Assembly (NCBI RefSeq): GCF_003097235.1
Contig: NZ_QEQQ01000018.1
Coordinates: forward strand, 56,530 to 120,529
DNA: 64,000 bases
Direction: 5' to 3'
DNA from: Pseudomonas sp. CC120222-01a
GTDB taxonomy: Bacteria; Pseudomonadota; Gammaproteobacteria; Pseudomonadales; Pseudomonadaceae
This document shows positions 51,894 through 59,619 of the stretch, in pieces (the stretch's first letter is position 1; each line of letters begins with the position of its first letter). The notes below the pieces were generated by a model. It was not told the origin of the DNA. It made no database searches and was given only the letters and a program-made list of their open reading frames with translations. The position numbers were made by a program, and so were the translations under genes.

Positions 51894-51906
51894 GTCGTCG
51901 TACAAC
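51894..51906 (-). promoter_or_regulatory. Operator upstream of the MFS transporter
   Basis: Minus strand GTTGTACGACGAC, one mismatch from the porin operator. An AT-rich -10-like sequence (AATAAT) lies just upstream, so bound repressor would block the start site. Confidence 0.75.
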
Positions 51907-51987
51907 AATAATTATTCATGCCCCGCTAAAAGGGTGGTATCGGCTCAACTCTATGGATAATCCAGTTGAGTTGTACGATCTCGGTGC

Positions 51988-52884
51988 TCAATCCAATTGC
52001 CGATTTCGCAGGTCCTGCGCCAGCATGTCGATGAACGTCCGCACCTTGGCCGAGCCGTACTTGCTCTCGCGGTGCAAGACATGGATCGGCCAGGGCGCCT
52101 CTTCATACTCGGCGAGAATGACCTGCAGCTGGCCGCTGGCCAGTTCATCCACCACCTGGTACGACAGCAGCCGGGCGATGCCCAACCCGCCTACTGCCGC
52201 AGCAATCGCGCCATCGTTGCTGGTGACGGTCAGCCGCGGCTTCATGCGTACCAGGGTCGGCTCGTCGGCCAGGCCGAAGCGCCAGCCGGCGCGCGGTGAG
52301 AGGTTGGTGGTGGCGATCACTGCATGTTCCGGCAAATCCGACGGGTGCTGCGGCTCGCCCATGCGTGCGAGGTAGTCGGGTGATGCACAGAGCATCCGCC
52401 GTACCCGGCCCACGCGCAGCGCCTTGAGGCCGGAGTCGGGCAGCGGCCCGATGCGCACGGCCACGTCCATGCCCTCCTCGACCATGTTCACCACACGGTC
52501 GAGGAAGTACGCCGACACATCGACCTCGGGGTATTGCTGCAGGTAGCGCACGATGCAAGGCATTACGAACTTCTTGCCGAACAGGATTGGCGCGGTGATC
52601 GCCAGTTCACCCTTGGGCGTGGCGTTGATCCCCGCGGCGGCTTCGTTGGCTTCATGGATGCTGGCGAGGATGTGCCGGGTGTCTTCCAGGTAACGGCCGC
52701 CCGCCTCGGTCAGGCGCACGCTGCGGGTGGTGCGCAACAGCAGCTTGACCCCGATCTGTTCTTCAAGGGCGCTGACGGCGCGGGTGACGGCGGCGGGCGA
52801 GATGTCGAGGCGACGGGCGGCAGCGGCGAAACTTTCCAGCTCGCCGACAGCGACGAACACCTTCATCAGGTGGATCTGATCCAT
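51988..52884 (-). CDS. LysR-family transcriptional regulator
   Basis: 298 aa from the ATG at 52884 (MDQIHLMKVFVAVGELESF). N-terminal winged helix (AAAARRLDISPAAVTRAVSALEEQIGVKLLLRTTRSVRLTEAGG), C-terminal effector domain of the CrgA/DmlR-like subgroup (PKGELAITAPILFGKKFV, VRIGPLPDSGLKA). It lies downstream, on the same strand, of the reductase-fusion gene with a large hairpin repeat between them. It may regulate that gene and the GST; nothing links it to the uronate operator, which is not a LysR-type site. Confidence 0.9.
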   Translation of the reverse strand: MDQIHLMKVFVAVGELESFAAAARRLDISPAAVTRAVSALEEQIGVKLLLRTTRSVRLTEAGGRYLEDTRHILASIHEANEAAAGINATPKGELAITAPILFGKKFVMPCIVRYLQQYPEVDVSAYFLDRVVNMVEEGMDVAVRIGPLPDSGLKALRVGRVRRMLCASPDYLARMGEPQHPSDLPEHAVIATTNLSPRAGWRFGLADEPTLVRMKPRLTVTSNDGAIAAAVGGLGIARLLSYQVVDELASGQLQVILAEYEEAPWPIHVLHRESKYGSAKVRTFIDMLAQDLRNRQLD

Positions 52885-52930
52885 GCGCGCTCCTGGGCAT
52901 CGGGGGGTGCGGGGATTATCGGTTATTTGC

Positions 52931-52986
52931 GTTGCCTGTGCGGGCCTCTTCGCGGCTTCAGCCGTGAAGAGGCCCGCACAGGCAAC
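52931..52986. repeat. Class-2 hairpin repeat, 26-bp stem
   Basis: GTTGCCTGTGCGGGCCTCTT at the left edge pairs with AAGAGGCCCGCACAGGCAAC at the right, loop TTCA, with one G-T wobble. It abuts the stop of the reductase-fusion gene (52988) and likely acts as its 3' hairpin. Confidence 0.92.
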
Positions 52987-52987
52987 T

Positions 52988-55000
52988 TCATAACTCCAGC
53001 ACCAGCGCCTGGGCCGGGACAGCACAACAAATCAGGGCGGTACCACTTTCGGGCATCTCGGCAGGAGGATTCGGGTAATGCACCTGCCCGCTCACCACCT
53101 TGGTCTTGCAGGTTCCACACGAGCCCCCTCGACAGCTGAACTCCGGCGACAGCCCACGCGCTTCAGCCAGTTCCAGCAAGGTGCCAGAACCAGGTGACCA
53201 ACGTGCCTCCTTGGCAGAGCTGGCAAAGTACACCGGTACCGGTTCGCTGGCAGCCGGTGGCTGTTGCAGCGTGGGCCGGTGGTCATCGCCATGCCGGCGC
53301 AGCGTCGATGGCCCGAAGGCCTCGGCATGAATGCGGCCATCCGGCACATGCACCCCGCGCAGTCCCTCATACATGTCCTGGGTGAAGCTGGCCGGGCCAC
53401 ACAGGTAGAAGTCGTAGTCATCCAGCGCCAGCGTTGCCTTCACCTGCTCGATACCCAGGCGCCCGACGTGTTCATAGTCATGCCCTTGTACGGCTTCGGC
53501 CTCGGGCTGGCTCAATGAACGATGCACGCTCAAACGTGCACCGGCTTGCTGACGCAATTCGGCCAGTTCCTGCTGGAACGGCAGATCACTCAGGCTGCGT
53601 GCCCCGTGGAACAGATGGATGCGGCGCCCCGGCTCGCTCGCCAACAACTCGCGCAGCATGGCCATCAGCGGGGTGATGCCCACGCCCGCCCCCATCAGCA
53701 CCACAGGCCTGTCGCTGGTGCTATCCAGGGTGAAGTTGCCCATGGGCAGGCGCACCTCCAGCTTGTCCCCTGCCCTGACACGCTCGTGCAGATAGCGCGA
53801 CGCCGGGCCCTGCGCCTTGACGCTGATGCGCAGGTAGCCATCGGACGGCGCGCAGGACAGGCTGTAGGTGCGAATCAGCGGTGCATCGGCCTCTAGCGGG
53901 ATACGCACGGGAATGTGCTGACCAGGCTTGAATGCCACCGCCTCATCCACAGCGAAATAGAACGAGCGGATATCGCGGCTCTCCTGCTCCACGCGCGCCA
54001 CCCGCCAGGCCAGCCACTGGCGCTGACGCTCACGCTGCTGAAGCCGCTGCTCTGCCTCGGCCCAAGTGCCGGTCATCAAGCTGGTTGGCGCATATTCCTC
54101 AAACGCCCAGCGCAGGCTAACCGCCGCACGGCGCAGTACCACCTGCTCGATGTCCAGTGTCCACAGCCGCTCGGCGCCGTCGAACGCCGTGATCAGCGGG
54201 CTGTCGAGAATCACCTCGGTGCGCCCGCTCACCTGCAGTACGTCGCCGCTGCTGAAATCGACGAACAACAACCCGGCCTGTGGGTTCTCCAGCAGGTTAC
54301 CGAGGGTGTTGAAATGCAGGTTGCCGGCATAGTCGGGAATAGTCAGGCAGTTGCCTTCGACCCTGACGAAGCCGGGGCGACCGCCACGGTGCGAAACGTC
54401 CACCGAACGCTGCCCGTCGGCGTGATCGATGTAACTGGCGACGAAAAACGTATCCGCGTTGGCAATCATCCGGGTGGTCGTTGCATCCAGCCCTTGCGCA
54501 TCGATCCGCCCTTGCGCCGATTCATCGACGCGGGTGTAGTCACGCAACTGGATGTACTGCGGGCAATTGCCGAAGGACTGCTCGACCCGCACCTCCAGCG
54601 CGCCACCCGCAGCCTGAGCGATCAGCCCGTTGATGCGGTTGCGTCGACGCGTATGCAGCTCGATACCGAGCAGCCCGATCGCCCCGCCATCGGCCAGCCC
54701 AGGCGTTGCCGGATCATCGCTGGCAAGGCGGGTGTCGATCCGCAATTGCCGTGGGTCGGGCGAGCTGACGAAACCTTCCGGGCCTTCGAGCAGCGTCGCC
54801 CAAGGCTTGCCGCCCTGATCCACAGCACCGGCGACGATAAACGGCAATTGCTGGTAGAAACTGCGGTGCTGGTCGGGCATGTAGTCACGAATGACCTTCT
54901 GCCCGAACACGTCCATGCGCTCCGACACACCTGCATGCTCCTGCAGGCGCTTCTCGCCGACATGCCAGGGCGAGGTGCGATGATCGGGGAGTTGCGCCAT
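52988..55000 (-). CDS. PNPOx-like / ferredoxin reductase / 2Fe-2S ferredoxin fusion protein
   Basis: 670-aa cytoplasmic multi-domain redox protein, start at 55000 (MAQLPDHRTSPWHVGEKR). Residues 1-310: pyridoxamine-phosphate-oxidase-like FMN split barrel (FIVAGAVDQGGKPWATLLEG, AGNLHFNTLGNLLENPQAGL). About 325-570: FAD/NAD(P)H reductase (FKPGQHIPVRIPL, RTYSLSCAPSDGYLRISVK, VVLMGAGVGITPLMAMLREL, YDFYLCGPASFTQDMYEGL). About 585-670: plant-type ferredoxin with cluster cysteines in FSCRGGSCGTCKTKVV and LICCAVP. Electrons would flow NAD(P)H to FAD to 2Fe-2S and/or the FMN domain. A GST gene lies 28 bp upstream. Substrate unknown. Confidence 0.88.
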   Translation of the reverse strand: MAQLPDHRTSPWHVGEKRLQEHAGVSERMDVFGQKVIRDYMPDQHRSFYQQLPFIVAGAVDQGGKPWATLLEGPEGFVSSPDPRQLRIDTRLASDDPATPGLADGGAIGLLGIELHTRRRNRINGLIAQAAGGALEVRVEQSFGNCPQYIQLRDYTRVDESAQGRIDAQGLDATTTRMIANADTFFVASYIDHADGQRSVDVSHRGGRPGFVRVEGNCLTIPDYAGNLHFNTLGNLLENPQAGLLFVDFSSGDVLQVSGRTEVILDSPLITAFDGAERLWTLDIEQVVLRRAAVSLRWAFEEYAPTSLMTGTWAEAEQRLQQRERQRQWLAWRVARVEQESRDIRSFYFAVDEAVAFKPGQHIPVRIPLEADAPLIRTYSLSCAPSDGYLRISVKAQGPASRYLHERVRAGDKLEVRLPMGNFTLDSTSDRPVVLMGAGVGITPLMAMLRELLASEPGRRIHLFHGARSLSDLPFQQELAELRQQAGARLSVHRSLSQPEAEAVQGHDYEHVGRLGIEQVKATLALDDYDFYLCGPASFTQDMYEGLRGVHVPDGRIHAEAFGPSTLRRHGDDHRPTLQQPPAASEPVPVYFASSAKEARWSPGSGTLLELAEARGLSPEFSCRGGSCGTCKTKVVSGQVHYPNPPAEMPESGTALICCAVPAQALVLEL

Positions 55001-55028
55001 GGCGGCATTCCTCGCGTAGGGTGGCGCC

Positions 55029-55652
55029 TCAGATGGTGGTCTGCAGGCCAACGGCAGTGCGTGGCATGGCGACGAAGCCAGGCAACGCTTCGATCCGTGC
55101 CAGCCAGGCACGCACGTTGGGGTAAGGTTCCAGCGAGACATTGCCCTCGGGAGCGTGGGCGATGTACGAGTAGTTCGCGACATCGGCGATGGTCGGCTCA
55201 TTGCCGACGAGGAACGCCGACTTGGCCAGCTCGGCATCCATCACCTTGAGCAAGGTGTGCGCGCGGCCGATGACTTCATCGGTGTCGAACGAAGCGCCAA
55301 ACACCGTCACCAGGCGGGCGGCTGCAGGGCCGAAGGCCAAAGGGCCGGCGGCAACCGACAACCAACGCTGCACGCGGGCGGCCTTTACCGGGTCATGGGG
55401 GAGCCACTTGCCCGCCTTGTCGTAGGTGCTGGCCAGGTAGACGAGGATGGCGTTGGAGTCGGCGATCACGGTGCCGTTGTCATCGATCACCGGCACCTGG
55501 CCGAACGGATTAAGGGCGAGGAAATCCGGCTGCTTGTGCGCGCCTTTGGCCAGGTCGACGAACACCAGTTCGGTGGGCAGCTTCAGCAACGACAGCATCA
55601 GCTCGATGCGGTGGGCGTGGCCGGACTTGGGGAAGTTGTAGAGTGTGATCAC
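55029..55652 (-). CDS. Glutathione S-transferase family protein
   Basis: 207 aa from a GTG start with a CTGGAG ribosome site; starting at the ATG 16 codons upstream would add a Pro/Gly stretch before the fold. The N-terminal thioredoxin-like domain (VITLYNFPKSGHAHRIELML, GQVPVIDDNGTVIADSNAIL) is followed by the helical domain ending ADVANYSYIAHAPEGNVSL. Ser and the conserved ES/DSN contacts for glutathione are present. It is transcribed just ahead of the reductase fusion and may act with it in detoxification. Confidence 0.9.
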   Translation of the reverse strand: MITLYNFPKSGHAHRIELMLSLLKLPTELVFVDLAKGAHKQPDFLALNPFGQVPVIDDNGTVIADSNAILVYLASTYDKAGKWLPHDPVKAARVQRWLSVAAGPLAFGPAAARLVTVFGASFDTDEVIGRAHTLLKVMDAELAKSAFLVGNEPTIADVANYSYIAHAPEGNVSLEPYPNVRAWLARIEALPGFVAMPRTAVGLQTTI

Positions 55653-55776
55653 GGGCTGGGCTCCAGGGTTGGCACCGGGGTGGTGCCAGGTGGAGCCCAT
55701 CCTGCGCTGATTCGGCGGGCAGCAGAATCAGTGCAAGGAGCAAACCATAATTTCGCCTGGCGAAATAATCGGGTGA

Positions 55777-56331
55777 TTAGTGCCGCGACTGCTTCTGATA
55801 GCGATACAGGCCCCGCGCAGCCTCAACCACGTGCGGCACGCAAGCCTGCAACTCATCGAAGCTCATGGCATCGAGCAGCTCGAAGTTGTCCTCCAGCCCA
55901 TGCAGTGAAATCGCCTTGAGCAGCTGATCCTGCTCGGGCGGCAACTCGCCCCAAGCCGCTACCTGCGTGCCACGCATGTAGCCGAAGCACCACTCTTCCA
56001 TGATGATCGCCGTCCCTTCCTCGGCCTCGCTTTCTTCGAACAGCGGTTCGAAGCCTTCGAGGTTCTCTGCCAGTTGCTCGGCAACCTGGTAGGCATAGCG
56101 CAGCATCAAGGCGGTGTAGGCCTCCTCATGGGCGGGCTTCTTGAACTTCGGTACCTTTCCACCCGCGACGGTGGGCAGCCATTGCTCTGGCAGCACGTCG
56201 ACCGGGGAGCTGGCCAGGGCGGTGAAAAAGCCGTTGAGCTCGGCCAGGTTGAGCACCGAATAGTCGTTGCCGTAGGTGATCAGCAGGTCTTCGAGGCGGG
56301 CGAGTTCTTTCTCGCTGAGCGGAGGGAGCAT
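55777..56331 (-). CDS. UPF0149 (YecA/YgfB) family protein
   Basis: 184-aa acidic all-helical protein, start at 56331 (MLPPLSEKELARLEDLL) chosen because AGGA lies 8 nt upstream; an ATG three codons earlier is also in frame. Core marks: LAELNGFFTALASSPVDVLPEQWLP, CFGYMRGTQVAAWGELP, YRYQKQSRH at the end; no C-terminal SEC-C zinc motif. Function unknown. It is 89 bp downstream of the asparaginase gene on the same strand and is probably a core gene that marks the left edge of the accessory cluster. Confidence 0.85.
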   Translation of the reverse strand: MLPPLSEKELARLEDLLITYGNDYSVLNLAELNGFFTALASSPVDVLPEQWLPTVAGGKVPKFKKPAHEEAYTALMLRYAYQVAEQLAENLEGFEPLFEESEAEEGTAIIMEEWCFGYMRGTQVAAWGELPPEQDQLLKAISLHGLEDNFELLDAMSFDELQACVPHVVEAARGLYRYQKQSRH

Positions 56332-56420
56332 GGGAAACATCCTGGAAAGCAAAGATGTGTGCACCCTAACACAGGACTGCTCGAAGGTAGCCCGCCGCCT
56401 CGCTGCGGCGGGCATTTTCC

Positions 56421-57410
56421 CTAGCGTGCCAACCAATCCGCCAGTGCCGCCTGGTTATCCAGGCCAATCAAGAGCCATAGCAGTGTTCGGCACTTGCGCG
56501 GGCAGAGTGGGCCACCCATGTGCACACCTTTGCTCTGCAGGTCGATTTCCGCCCCGACAAAGCCGTAAGTGGCCCTTGCAGTCGGCCCATAGCCGGTACG
56601 CGTCGCCACGATCACCGGCATGTCCTGGGCAATCCGCGCCAGTGCCTGAGACCAGGCAATGGACACATGGCCCGCACCGAACCCTGCAACGACAAGGCCC
56701 TCGTAGCCAAGCGACGGGATGACCTGCAGCAGTGCGCTGTCTGCATCCAGACAAGCCTCGAGCAAGGCGACACGCTGCTCGCAATGCTTCGGCAGCGGTA
56801 GAACCTTGCGCGGTGCCGGAGGGCCACGATAGATCACCTGCCCTTCCACCACGCTGCCCTCTAAGCCCCGGCCGGGCGACTCGAAGGCAGCCATCGCCAG
56901 GCTGGCAGTCTTGCGGACATGGGCGGCAAGGTGGATCTGATCATTGAGCACCACCAGCACACCACGCCCATGGCTCTCGCCCGCCAGCGCCACCTGCACT
57001 GCAGCCATCAGGTTGGCCGGCCCATCATGACCCGGCTGACTGGCCGAGCGCATGGCCCCGGTCATGACCAGCGGTATATCGAAAGGCCATAGCAAATCGA
57101 AAAAATAGGCTGACTCCTCAAGTGTGTCCGTCCCCTGAGTCAGCACCACCGCCTGTGCTCCGCGCTCCACCTCACCACGCGCCCAAGCCAGTACGTCGAG
57201 CAGGATCCGGCAAGTCAGCGATGCGCTGGGTAACAGACCAAGCGTAACGGTGCTGATCTCGGCGAGCGCCGCTACTTGCGGTACTCCAGCCAACAACGCG
57301 TTCCCCCCCAACTGCGGTGTCACGCCGGTACCAGGCAACCCCGCCTGCATGCTGACCGTTCCCCCCAGGCAGCCTAACGACAAACGAGGCAAACAACCTT
57401 TGTCGTTCAT
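56421..57410 (-). CDS. Asparaginase family amidohydrolase
   Basis: 329-aa member of the asparaginase/glutaminase family. First active-site motif: SLGCLGGTVSM (Thr nucleophile in GGTVS); second: VVLTQGTDTLEESAYFFDLL (TQGTDTxEE, with the Thr-Asp pair); DGPANLMAAVQVAL and VNVPGIGAGHV-like VVAGFGAGHVSIAW complete the fold. No signal peptide, so cytoplasmic. It overlaps the membrane-protein gene by 4 bp and thus belongs to the 2-monooxygenase cluster. Likely role: release of ammonia from a side-chain or terminal amide produced in the pathway; the true substrate is not known. Confidence 0.88.
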   Translation of the reverse strand: MNDKGCLPRLSLGCLGGTVSMQAGLPGTGVTPQLGGNALLAGVPQVAALAEISTVTLGLLPSASLTCRILLDVLAWARGEVERGAQAVVLTQGTDTLEESAYFFDLLWPFDIPLVMTGAMRSASQPGHDGPANLMAAVQVALAGESHGRGVLVVLNDQIHLAAHVRKTASLAMAAFESPGRGLEGSVVEGQVIYRGPPAPRKVLPLPKHCEQRVALLEACLDADSALLQVIPSLGYEGLVVAGFGAGHVSIAWSQALARIAQDMPVIVATRTGYGPTARATYGFVGAEIDLQSKGVHMGGPLCPRKCRTLLWLLIGLDNQAALADWLAR

Positions 57411-58561
57411 GCCTCAGCCCCCATAACCAGCCCCAGTACCGATACGATGCCAGCTGTACACACGGCCATGGACACTACATTGCCTATGTATCCGTGCATG
57501 TAACCCGGCAGGCGCTGGCTGATTGCTGCCGCCAGTGGTGGCGCGAACAGCGCCCCCAAGGCGGCACTGCCGAGCACCACTTGCCAGCTGGCGCCCAACG
57601 TCAGTACCGAAGCCGGCACAATCGACACGATGGGAATATAGGTCGGATACCAACCGCGCTCGCGCCACTGGCGCAACCACAGCAGCACGCCGAGTAGCGA
57701 GGCCAATGCCTGACCCGCGATCATCGGCAGCAACAGCTGCGATCCATAGGCGGGGGCCGAAGGTGCCAATGCATGGGCGAGGACTGCCCCCAACAGTAGA
57801 CCGAGGCTGGCCAATTCATTGCCGAAGAACGGCGCTTCGCTGAAATCAGCAAGTACCCGGCGTAACACCCACACCGCGCCGTAGTCGGTTTTGCCGGTGG
57901 CGGACTCAGGCGTGCGAGGGCACATGCCGTCGCGCACCAGCACAGGAAAGCGTTTGCACAAGCCAAATGCCAACAGGCTCGCCAGCGCCATGCCGCTCAC
58001 GTTGCCAATCACCACCGGCAGTTGCAATGGATAGCACACGTAGTTGACCAACAAGAGGCTCGCAGGCGTGACCAACACCGCGCCCAGTAGCGCACCGCTG
58101 AGGGTGACCCGCCAGCCTCCCCCGAACAGCAGCACCATGGCGGCAGGTAGCGAGACGAAAGCCACGAAGGTGGGTTGCCAAGTACCACTGGCGAGTGTCC
58201 AGCCCCAGAGGACATGGCTGAGCAGCAGCCCGAGCAGTGAGCTAGTAAACAACCAAGGCCACAGGCCACTGCCGTAGCAGATGGCGAAACCCCGCCAACG
58301 ATAACCCTGCACATGGGCCCAATGGGCCAGGCAAGCGCCCAATAGCATGCCGAGCGCCGGCAGTTCGTGTTTATAGAAGGCGACTTCGCTGATATCTCCG
58401 ACGATCCAGCGCAGCCGGCTTAAGGGCTGCTCCAGTGAAGCGGCCAACGCTGCATAATCAGGCCACTCGCCAAACGCCAAGCTGGCTACCAGCAACGTCA
58501 CCAGAACAAGTAACGTCAGTAAAGGCATACGCTGCCCAACGACAGGAATTGTCTTTTCCAT
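57407..58561 (-). CDS. Polytopic membrane protein with two homologous halves, possible transporter
   Basis: 384-aa protein with about ten hydrophobic segments. The halves resemble each other in order: DISEVAFYKHELPALGMLLG with DFSEAPFFGNELASLGLLLG; WQPTFVAFVSLPAAMVLLFG with WYPTYIPIVSIVPASVLTLG; WRVTLSGALLGAVLVTP with WQVVLGSAALGALFAPP; and PVVIGNVSGMALASLLAFGL with YIGNVVSMAVCTAGIVSVLG. This internal duplication, with matching acidic and Asn residues in membrane stretches, suggests an inverted- or tandem-repeat transporter. I do not recognise the family. It starts 9 bp after the nitrilase gene and overlaps the asparaginase gene, so it should serve the same pathway. Confidence 0.8.
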   Translation of the reverse strand: MEKTIPVVGQRMPLLTLLVLVTLLVASLAFGEWPDYAALAASLEQPLSRLRWIVGDISEVAFYKHELPALGMLLGACLAHWAHVQGYRWRGFAICYGSGLWPWLFTSSLLGLLLSHVLWGWTLASGTWQPTFVAFVSLPAAMVLLFGGGWRVTLSGALLGAVLVTPASLLLVNYVCYPLQLPVVIGNVSGMALASLLAFGLCKRFPVLVRDGMCPRTPESATGKTDYGAVWVLRRVLADFSEAPFFGNELASLGLLLGAVLAHALAPSAPAYGSQLLLPMIAGQALASLLGVLLWLRQWRERGWYPTYIPIVSIVPASVLTLGASWQVVLGSAALGALFAPPLAAAISQRLPGYMHGYIGNVVSMAVCTAGIVSVLGLVMGAEA

Positions 58562-58570
58562 ACGCCCTCC

Positions 58571-59467
58571 TCAACGCGGTATCGCTGGATGCAGGCGATA
58601 GCCCAGCGTGGCATCGTACAGATCGGTACGACGATCGCGCGGCAAGTCGTTGAGACTGTTCCAGATTGGCGCCGAGCGCGCTGCACTCAGATCGACATCG
58701 GCGTAGACGATGCATTCATTTTCAGCACCAGCGACCTCGCCGATCGGCCAGCCATCGGTGCCTGCTATCAGCGAACAGCCAAGGAAGCACCCGCCCCGCT
58801 CATGACCGATACGGTTGGCCGCTGCGATATAGAGGTTGTTGACGTGGGCAGCGGTCATGGTCAGGTACGACGCCATGCAGCGTCCCGCTGCATCGAACAA
58901 GGGTGGCGGTGTCCACACCCAGTTGTTCAGGCTGCAGATGATATCGGCGCCTTGGCTGGCCATTAGCCGCGGCACCTCCGGAAACCAGATATCCCAACAA
59001 ATCAGCAGGCCGATGCGGCCAATCGGGGTTTCGAACACCGGGAAGCCCAGATCACCAGGAGTGAACCAGAGCTTTTCCTGATTCCACAGGTGCGCCTTGC
59101 GGTAATGCCCGAGCCGGCCTTCAGGGCCAAACAGCATGGCACTGTCATAGAGTTTGAGTCCGTCCCGCTCGGCGAAGCCTGCTGCGAGGTAGACCTGTTG
59201 TTCCCGAGCGAACGTTTCCCAAGCCCGCAGGCTGGGGCCGTCATCCAGGGTCTCGGCATGCGTGTAAGCCTCGGCCCGTGAGTGGAAGGTATATCCGGTG
59301 TTGGCCAACTCAGGCAGCACGATCAGATTGGCCCCCTCATTGACAGCGCGTTGGGCCAGCGCCAACCCTTTGCTCACGTTGCCGTCGGTGTACTCCAGGC
59401 CCACTTGAGGGTCGTACTGGATGACAGCGATACGGACGGGACTTACCGGTTTGCAATCTGCAGGCAT
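58571..59467 (-). CDS. Carbon-nitrogen hydrolase (nitrilase superfamily amidase)
   Basis: 298 aa from the ATG at 59467, preceded by AAGGAAG. The Glu-Lys-Cys triad is complete: Glu in IVLPELANTGYTF, Lys in GHYRKAHLWNQEK and Cys in GLLICWDIWFPEV. The superfamily hydrolyses amides, nitriles or carbamoyl groups; DavA, which cleaves 5-aminovaleramide in P. putida lysine catabolism, is a relative. Immediately downstream of a DavB/IaaM-like 2-monooxygenase, it is predicted to hydrolyse the amide that enzyme forms. A 152-bp spacer with no gene separates the two. Confidence 0.9.
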   Translation of the reverse strand: MPADCKPVSPVRIAVIQYDPQVGLEYTDGNVSKGLALAQRAVNEGANLIVLPELANTGYTFHSRAEAYTHAETLDDGPSLRAWETFAREQQVYLAAGFAERDGLKLYDSAMLFGPEGRLGHYRKAHLWNQEKLWFTPGDLGFPVFETPIGRIGLLICWDIWFPEVPRLMASQGADIICSLNNWVWTPPPLFDAAGRCMASYLTMTAAHVNNLYIAAANRIGHERGGCFLGCSLIAGTDGWPIGEVAGAENECIVYADVDLSAARSAPIWNSLNDLPRDRRTDLYDATLGYRLHPAIPR

Positions 59468-59619
59468 GGCGGCTTCCTTGGTTTTGGTTGTTATGGAAGG
59501 ACGCCAGTAGAACGGGAGTTGCCCGGGGAGCAACAGTCAGGAGACTCCCACGGGGCTTGAAGGAAAAGGTAAATCAGTATGTAAGAGATATCCTACGGAT
59601 GCGCTTCGATTTCAAGCAC

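Noticed and set aside
51970..51982. GTTGTACGATCTC as a fourth uronate operator
   Set aside because: Only the left half of the palindrome matches, and it lies after the LysR stop rather than in a promoter-like position.
51988..52884. LysR gene as regulator of the uronate locus
   Set aside because: The shared operator is a GntR/FadR-like palindrome overlapping start sites, not a T-N11-A LysR site; the gene groups better with the reductase fusion and GST.
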